Of a DNA stretch of 60,000 bases, positions 56,679 to 60,000 are shown one piece after another. Every line of letters begins with the position of its first letter. Positions within the stretch are counted from its first letter, which is position 1. A model generated the notes under the pieces. That model saw only the letters and a list, made by a program, of their open reading frames with translations. It did no database searches and was not told the DNA's origin. A program made the translations under genes and the position numbers. This DNA is from Cryptomeria japonica. Taxonomy: Eukaryota; Streptophyta; Pinopsida; Cupressales; Cupressaceae. Location of the stretch: positions 122,080,640 through 122,140,639 of the forward strand of contig NC_081410.1 of the NCBI RefSeq assembly GCF_030272615.1, read 5' to 3'.

Positions 56679-58931
56679 TTATGTTCCTTCATTAGTACTC
56701 AATTCAATTGGCATTGGGTTGTAATATTTGGGGCTGCCACCATATGGTGGCACCCTTGCAATATATTTTGGAGTAGAAAACATAGGCGATGGGGACGTAG
56801 GTGGACAATTTAACCCTGTTGGAAAGTTCGGCATGATTGTGTTTATCAGATCCTGCATTATGGGATGTCGTTCAAGCAAAGGCATGTATGGACTGGATTC
56901 ACTGTTTAACATCCTCTTTCTTGCCAAAATAATTCTCTTCTCCTCGATTGCCCTTTCCTCTGCCTCGTGTTCCATCCTTGCCTTCCCTCATTGTTGTCTT
57001 TCATCCTTTTCCTTCTTCTCTAGTTCTTTTAGCATCTCCTTTTCCTTAGGCAGAATCACCTTCTCCTTTCTCTCTTATTCCTTCTTTTACTTCACTAATA
57101 AACTTGTTGCCTTGTTCACTCTGGTCTGCACTTTCTTTCTTTCTTTTGTGTCCTCTATTTCTTTCTTCCTCGTCTCCTACAACATGAAAGCATCCATGTA
57201 CTCATCAGAAGTCAACAACTGTGATTACTGACTCAAGCGGATGTCATTACCAGCCCCCTTGCCATGTTTCTTGTTGACAATGTGAACTGGGAGATTTCGT
57301 GTAAGTGATGTCTCTTGTTGGGAGGCAGGCGTCTCACTTACTTGTGATGACAAGATTTCGTCTTCCACATTACTAGCTTCTGATGTATCTTGTGTCAAAC
57401 TTGCATCATTTCCACTATCAGATTGGCCAAAATCTGCATAGTAGTGTACCACCTCTGGCATGACACCTATTGGTGGTGAAGGGAAGGTGAATGTTCTCTA
57501 TTCTTCTTGCCCTTGCAAGTCAACACCTAGATCCATTGCCCCTTCCACCACCCACGATGGTGCAATTCTCTCCAATGGAAGACCAAGACTATCATCCACA
57601 ATGTCAACTACAATTGCAACAATGTTGTCAGCTGGTTGTTCATTGTCCACTTGTGCATTTGAATCTGATTGAGTGATAAGACCAATGTCTTTTGCAACCA
57701 ATTCTAGTGACACATCAACACCCGAAACGCTGAGCATGTTTTGCACTGCAAAAGCATCTTCGCCATCGTTAATGTCAAATGTGTTGTTGGGCTGCATGTC
57801 GTCCATGACGACATCAGGATTGAGGGGCCATATCCCAATCCTTCTAAATCGTGTTACAATGTTAGAAATAGTCAATGCCTTGGCCAAATATTTGCCACCT
57901 ATTTTTGCTAATTCTGCTCTCCTGATTTCTAAACTCAAAAACCTTTCTATCCACACAACCCTTTCTAATTTGAAGTAGGTCTTGAATGGAGAGAACACAC
58001 TCACATCGAGTGGCCGCGTTTTATGAGAGGTGTGAGCCAGCAATGTGAGCAAGTCTATACCTAGCATCCTTGCCTCCTAGATGGGTGACAGTGCAACATG
58101 GTTGCCATGGTCATCAAATATCAACAAGTGCCTATTGGTGGGTGATACACCCGCTAGAATAGAGCGTTTGAAGTGGTGCAACCAATTAATAAATAGTTCC
58201 TTGATCATCCACACATATTTCTGTGTTGCCATGCAAGCACCCAGTTCGCATTTGGAGATGTAATTATGTAAGCGCTTCTTGCCTTTGAACAAATAAAAGC
58301 CTGAAATGCTTTGCCTGAAAGCGTTAACACAACAAAGAATGGTAATCTATTCATGGCTCTTCAGAAGTATATAAGACACATTTCAACCTCCTCTTCTCGC
58401 AAGCACCCTCATAGCCCCATTTTTGCCAGTCTTAACACCAGTTTCGTCATAGTTCCATATATGAGCAGGACCATATGGATTAGCGACAAAGGCTTTTGAC
58501 AACGTTTCATAAAAAGAAAACACAACTTCTGGTCTCAGACTTAGTGCCTTGTCTTTCTCGAGGCCTTCAGTTGTCCGCAAGCTGAGTTCCGAATGTCAGG
58601 CCTTGAAACTAAACCACCATGACTTCCTAGGCATGCCATCCTTGAAAAGGGTTGGTCTACTCTAAAAAATATGATACATATATGCCTTCAAGTTGACGAT
58701 CTTGAGGCCATGACCAACTGCAGCCATCTCTTGGCACCACTGAACAATTTGTTCTTCTTCTTCAATGGTGAGGATTGTTGGTGGACCTTTCCTAGATGTG
58801 GTTGTGAGACCACCCAACCATTTCGACAATGTTGAAGTTGGGATGCCCCATTTCTTTGATGCACTCCTTATGGACATGTCATTGTCATCAACATCGCAGA
58901 GTGCACCTTCCATGTCAGCTACCAACAACAA
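56679..58931 (-). pseudogene. Pogo/Tigger-like DDE transposase pseudogene
   Basis: All recognisable parts lie in one minus-strand frame with stops but no frameshift: helix-turn-helix (MSIRSASKKWGIPTSTLSKW), TLFKDGMPRKSWWFSFKA, GLEKDKALSLRPE, then the DDE_1-type catalytic domain with IWNYDETGV (first Asp), HLLIFDDHGNHV (second Asp) and HKTRPLDVSVFSPFKTY (third Asp). The tail (57498-56679) is acidic and then Glu/Lys-rich, probably coiled coil, ending in a Pro-rich segment. Stops fall near 58662, 58605, 58383, 58074, 57495 and 57222. The motif set is that of the pogo branch of Tc1/mariner. The ends of the element were not found, and a further upstream ORF (MAPRGAKRT, 59145) is in another frame. 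Confidence 0.85.
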
Positions 58932-59179
58932 CTTCTATTGCATCAAAAATTTTGTTGCAATTGAAGGTGGACTAAAATCCTCCCCATGGGTGAGATAGGT
59001 TGTTGATGGCGATCCTCCACTGCCAATGGTATAGGATCTGGATTGGTCTCAACATAAGGGGGGTTTCTAGCTCCACAGGGAACCTGACTCCTCTTTTATG
59101 TGAATGCAACCTTGTGCATGTTGTTCTCTTTGCACCACGAGGAGCCATCTTGTATGCCTTCCTCGTCTGCACACAACAA

Positions 59180-60000
59180 CAAGAACATGTATGGTAGTTG
59201 TCAAATGATTTAAATTATGCACATTAATAGTAACTAACACTAATATGAATGATATGTTTAATTTTATATGTCACAAGGCAACGAGTATACAATATGAAAT
59301 CAAGTGTTGCAAGATGCAACCAACTAACCATGTGATGGTGCAAATCGATGCCTACTAATCACTACTAACATTGATGCTTGTTATGGAAGTCAAGTGCATT
59401 TTCATATCAAATGACAATAGAGTGCAAGATGAAAATGATTCTTGAATAGTAGGACTATGGTTCCCTTTTAGAAAACATAATATTTTGTCTAGAGTTAGGC
59501 CTACAACCGTTTATTTGTTTAGCATATTCGACACTTCTACAGTAGGGGTTTAAAATAATAATTGTATAAAAACACAACACTTATTCTGCTAGGGATTCAA
59601 GGTCGAAACCTTTGGGGTCAACTAGATGTGGTGGTGTACCTAGAATGGGTTCTTTCCAAATAATTGCTTGATTGTATAGTCAGGAAGGGATATTAGGCTT
59701 ACAATTAGGTTGAATGTATACTTTAGTAAAAATCCATGATGGGATTTGAGCATTGACTATAGTACGAAGCATCTATTGCCATGATAAATTTTCAGAGCAT
59801 TGTCGAACTTCAAGACCATGGTTTTCTAAGAAAAACCTATTGATATAGTTGGTTTTCCATGATTCAAGCCTGAGATTGAATTATTTTGAATAGAAACAAG
59901 ATCTTATGGGGAAGATAAGATCATCCCAGGGGTATGGATAGACAAAGAGTTGGTGAACAATATGAGCATGCCTCGCAGTCCACTCTTGTTGTGCTTGAAT
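59180..60000. other. Unassigned sequence at the right edge
   Basis: Mostly A/T-rich with no supported ORF. Near 59590-59660 occurs AAGGTCGAAACCTTTGG and GGTGGTGTACCTAG, the latter a word also found in the C-family LTRs, too short to claim homology. Confidence 0.35.

Overview
The window looks like a repeat-packed, gene-poor stretch of a large plant nuclear genome, most likely a gymnosperm. The reasons are plant-type Ty3/gypsy lineages (a chromovirus with an initiator-Met tRNA primer site and a Tat/Athila-like element with an Asp-type primer site), several kilobases of nested LTR sequence, a plant-type LINE, and one intron-containing host gene. No rRNA, tRNA, organellar insert or CRISPR array was seen. 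The species assignment is inference.

Region 1-22.7 kb: one old Tat/Athila-like retrotransposon on the minus strand runs from its 5' LTR (21958-22733) past the left edge. It has a small leader ORF, gag-pol (21414-15802, one frame, stop codons only), a spacer with a 24-bp minisatellite, and a third ORF (ORF3). ORF3 was broken by a young chromovirus (7831-14282, TSD TGTGG; reading frame recovered exactly on both sides) and apparently again by 'unit A' (about 0.72-7.41 kb, plus strand). Unit A has no RT or integrase and carries a roughly 1200-codon ORF distantly related to ORF3.

Region 23.3-37.5 kb: a stacked nest. LTR C1 (23298-34842) was entered by solo LTR D (TSD GAGGA) and by 'unit B' (25296-33831, TSD TGACC), a diverged relative of unit A. 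Unit B was in turn entered by a C-family solo LTR (TSD TGCTA/TGGTA) and by an 827-bp element S (TSD TTGGG) with the same TGTTG...CAACA ends. C1 is followed by a roughly 270-bp internal region, LTR C2 (holding a 765-bp insertion E with TSD TAATAAT), a second partial internal region and a third truncated LTR.

Region 37.5-45.5 kb: the only convincing host gene, a multi-exon RNA-binding protein with three RRM-like domains and N-terminal internal repeats (last four exons 39841-43114), followed by a ~329-bp tandem array and two weak ORFs. Region 45.5-52.2 kb: a repeat F copy, a ~208-bp tandem array, and a ~160-bp tandem array split by a 3.36-kb solo-LTR-like element G (TSD TGTGA). Region 52.2-60 kb: a dead LINE, ATGTACATGT-rich simple sequence, rearranged F copies and a pogo/Tigger-like DDE transposase pseudogene.

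The main candidate novelty is the A/B/S family: TGTTG...CAACA units with 5-bp TSDs, subterminal tandem repeats, a large two-part ORF in A and B, and a promoter plus LTR-like end downstream of the ORF, but no detectable paired LTR, RT or integrase. They may be giant solo LTRs with an ORF in U3, or an undescribed non-autonomous element.
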